Of a stretch of DNA of 64,000 nt, positions 63,214-64,000 are shown piece by piece. The translations under genes and the position numbers were made by a program. The DNA comes from Amycolatopsis acidicola (lineage in GTDB: Bacteria > Actinomycetota > Actinomycetes > Mycobacteriales > Pseudonocardiaceae): assembly GCF_007713735.2 (NCBI RefSeq), contig NZ_VMNW02000032.1:17343-81342 (forward strand), in the 5' to 3' direction. Below the pieces are notes generated by a model. It was not told where the DNA came from. It did not search any database and saw only the letters and a list, made by a program, of their open reading frames with translations. Positions within the stretch are counted from its first letter, which is position 1; each line of letters begins with the position of its first letter.

Positions 63214-63252
63214 GCCACCCCCGCGATGCGAAGCGAGCCCGCACCACCTCGA

Positions 63253-63271
63253 CAACCGCCACCCGGCAACG
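63253..63271. repeat. Shared flank of element copy 3 and copy 2
   Basis: This 19-bp stretch is the exact reverse complement of 48372-48390, which flanks copy 2. The spacing from the common 31-bp core is 71 bp here and 75 bp there. It suggests that the repeat unit once extended beyond the 188 bp shared by copies 1 and 2. Confidence 0.7.
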
Positions 63272-63300
63272 CAAAGCGAGCCGCCCCGCCCGCAGCCCCG

Positions 63301-63450
63301 CCGTCATCCCGATCCCCTGCGCCTTCAGCGGTCGACGTGCCGGGTCAAGGCATCTTTCCCGCCTTGACGCGGTGCGGCGGCCGTTGAACACTGCGCGATC
63401 GGGGTGGGGGCGGGCACACAGCGCGCTCCGCGCGCGTCCGTTGCTGCCTC
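63301..63450 (-). repeat. Nested-palindrome dispersed element, diverged copy 3 (inverted)
   Basis: On the minus strand this segment aligns with the 188-bp element. The end GCAGCAACGGACGCGCGC (reverse complement of about 63429-63446) and the 31-bp core (63342-63372) match. The middle arm pair (GCGATCTTG/CAAGATCGC) is lost, so the structure is simpler here. The same family is thus present three times within the window. Confidence 0.7.
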
Positions 63451-63458
63451 AAACCGAC

Positions 63459-63488
63459 CCGACCCAAGCCGAGCCGACCCAAGCCGAG
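63459..63488 (+). repeat. Tandem 15-bp repeat, two units
   Basis: CCGACCCAAGCCGAG occurs twice in tandem (63459-63473 and 63474-63488), next to element copy 3, with a partial third unit just upstream. It has no coding context. Confidence 0.7.
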
Positions 63489-63587
63489 CGAGGAAAAGCA
63501 AAAGAGTCCTCGCCGGACCGGCAGGCTCCAGGATGAAGGGGGGGGTCTGCAGCTCAAGCTGCGGTTGCGTGGGTGGCTGGGTTGAGA

Positions 63588-63738
63588 GAGTTGGGGTTCA
63601 TCCCGTCGCCTCCGGAAGCGGTATCACTTCAGCCCGGGCCCGCAAGCTTTGTATCCCCGGCCGCCGGCAGGGAGGAGGGTTGCGGGCCCGGGCTGAAGTG
63701 ATAAGGGCATGGGCAGGCGACGGGATGAACCCCAACTC
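63588..63738. repeat. Large two-tier palindrome
   Basis: The outer arms are 24 bp and perfectly complementary (63588-63611 / 63715-63738). The inner arms are another perfect 24 bp (63622-63645 / 63680-63703). They are separated by 10- and 11-bp unpaired segments, with a 34-bp centre that is C/G-rich and contains CCGGCCGCCGG. Arms of this length and perfection do not occur by chance. No coding frame is convincing. Possible identities are a MITE-like mobile repeat, a DNA hairpin used in replication or recombination, or a very stable RNA. Confidence 0.85.
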
Positions 63739-63739
63739 C

Positions 63740-63771
63740 CGGGAGCGGTCCGCTGGCGCGGACCGCTCCCG
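63740..63771. terminator. Strong hairpin beside the large palindrome
   Basis: CGGGAGCGGTCCGC (63740-63753) and GCGGACCGCTCCCG (63758-63771) are perfect 14-bp arms around a TGGC loop, starting 2 bp after the large palindrome. There is no U-tract, so it may be part of the neighbouring structured element rather than a simple terminator. Confidence 0.55.
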
Positions 63772-64000
63772 CAAAGCCCGCCGTGGCTTGGCTGGAAATG
63801 CCCGCGCGCCCGACCCGCCGTGCTCCGTTTGGAAAGCCCGCGCCCTACGACGGCAGAAACCCGCCGCGCCCCCTTCAAAACCTGCGCACTCCCGGGCCCT
63901 CCACGCAAAGCTTGCGCACCCCGGCTCACGAAAGGGCGCTGCCCCAACTTTGCCGCCCCCGCCAGCGTGTTGGCCGCTCGCGTTCGTGTGTTTGCCGTTC
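63772..64000. other. Non-coding right end of window
   Basis: No gene is supported here. The sequence is C-rich with irregularly spaced related words (GCAAAGCCCGCCG, GGAAAGCCCGCGCC, GCAAAGCTTGCGCACC) that look like degenerate repeats. GTGTTGGCCG and GTGTTTGCCG recur at the very end. The minus-strand frame 63624-63947 has a low-complexity Gly/Arg-rich translation and crosses both palindromes, so I do not call it. Confidence 0.4.

Noticed and set aside
63624..63947. 107-residue minus-strand frame at the right end
   Set aside because: It spans the large palindromes, is Gly/Arg/Pro-rich and lacks a ribosome site; not supported as a gene.

Overview
This is about 64 kb of a very high-GC chromosome with dense, often translationally coupled genes and many GTG and TTG starts. 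It reads as a mycolata-related or pseudonocardiaceous actinomycete; Amycolatopsis or a close relative is my best guess. Two things support this. First, the backbone follows the Mycobacterium tuberculosis Rv3261-Rv3281 neighbourhood: fbiA-fbiB, a mannose-1-phosphate guanylyltransferase, wbbL, rmlD, an LCP protein, a TIGR03089 protein, a fadE25-like gene, purE-purK, GtrA, a PH-domain protein, birA, accD5 and accE. Second, rhamnose-linker and arabinogalactan-type wall genes are present. No rRNA, tRNA or CRISPR array was seen.

Layout. 1-5.4 kb: an ABC exporter (ATPase plus a permease cut by the window edge) with a divergent TetR regulator, a flavin monooxygenase with its divergent TetR regulator, then dapC and the 7Fe ferredoxin fdxA. 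5.5-9.5 kb: a GNAT enzyme coupled to the coenzyme F420 genes fbiA and fbiB, a NUDIX hydrolase and a GntR regulator, with stops and starts overlapping throughout. 9.7-25.7 kb: cell-envelope sugar metabolism, with a DNA glycosylase, GDP-mannose synthesis, six glycosyltransferase genes (one a two-domain fusion), rmlD and rmlB, two LytR-CpsA-Psr ligases and a TIGR03089 protein. 25.7-33.5 kb: DoxX, an acyl-CoA dehydrogenase divergent from an acyl-CoA ligase, purE-purK and two GT87 mannosyltransferase-like membrane proteins.

33.6-41.5 kb: a degenerate GGDEF protein, a sigma factor fused to a zinc-binding anti-sigma-like segment, membrane segment(s) and an extracytoplasmic part, two GtrA paralogues, a two-component system, hisN and a DinB-fold protein. 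41.5-44.5 kb: a four-gene cassette with a YbaB-like protein, a WXG100-like protein, a 658-residue protein ending in a TNT (NAD+ glycohydrolase) domain, and a small coupled protein that is the best immunity candidate. 44.6-48.2 kb: HMG-CoA lyase, PH-domain protein, birA and a secreted NlpC/P60 hydrolase. 48.4-63.2 kb: mostly accessory regulators and enzymes (SARP regulator, hydrolases, XRE-cupin, beta-lactamase fold, redoxin, TetR, AraC, ArsR-SRPBCC), one decayed flavin oxidoreductase, the accD5-accE carboxylase pair, and an MFS transporter with a divergent GntR regulator. 63.2-64 kb has no convincing gene but holds strong palindromic structure.

The most unusual non-coding features are a family of about 188-bp nested-palindrome elements (two near-identical copies and one diverged inverted copy) and a separate two-tier palindrome of about 150 bp near the right end. 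The most interesting protein systems are the TNT toxin cassette and the one-polypeptide sigma/anti-sigma/membrane fusion. All calls come from reading the sequence; no database search was run.
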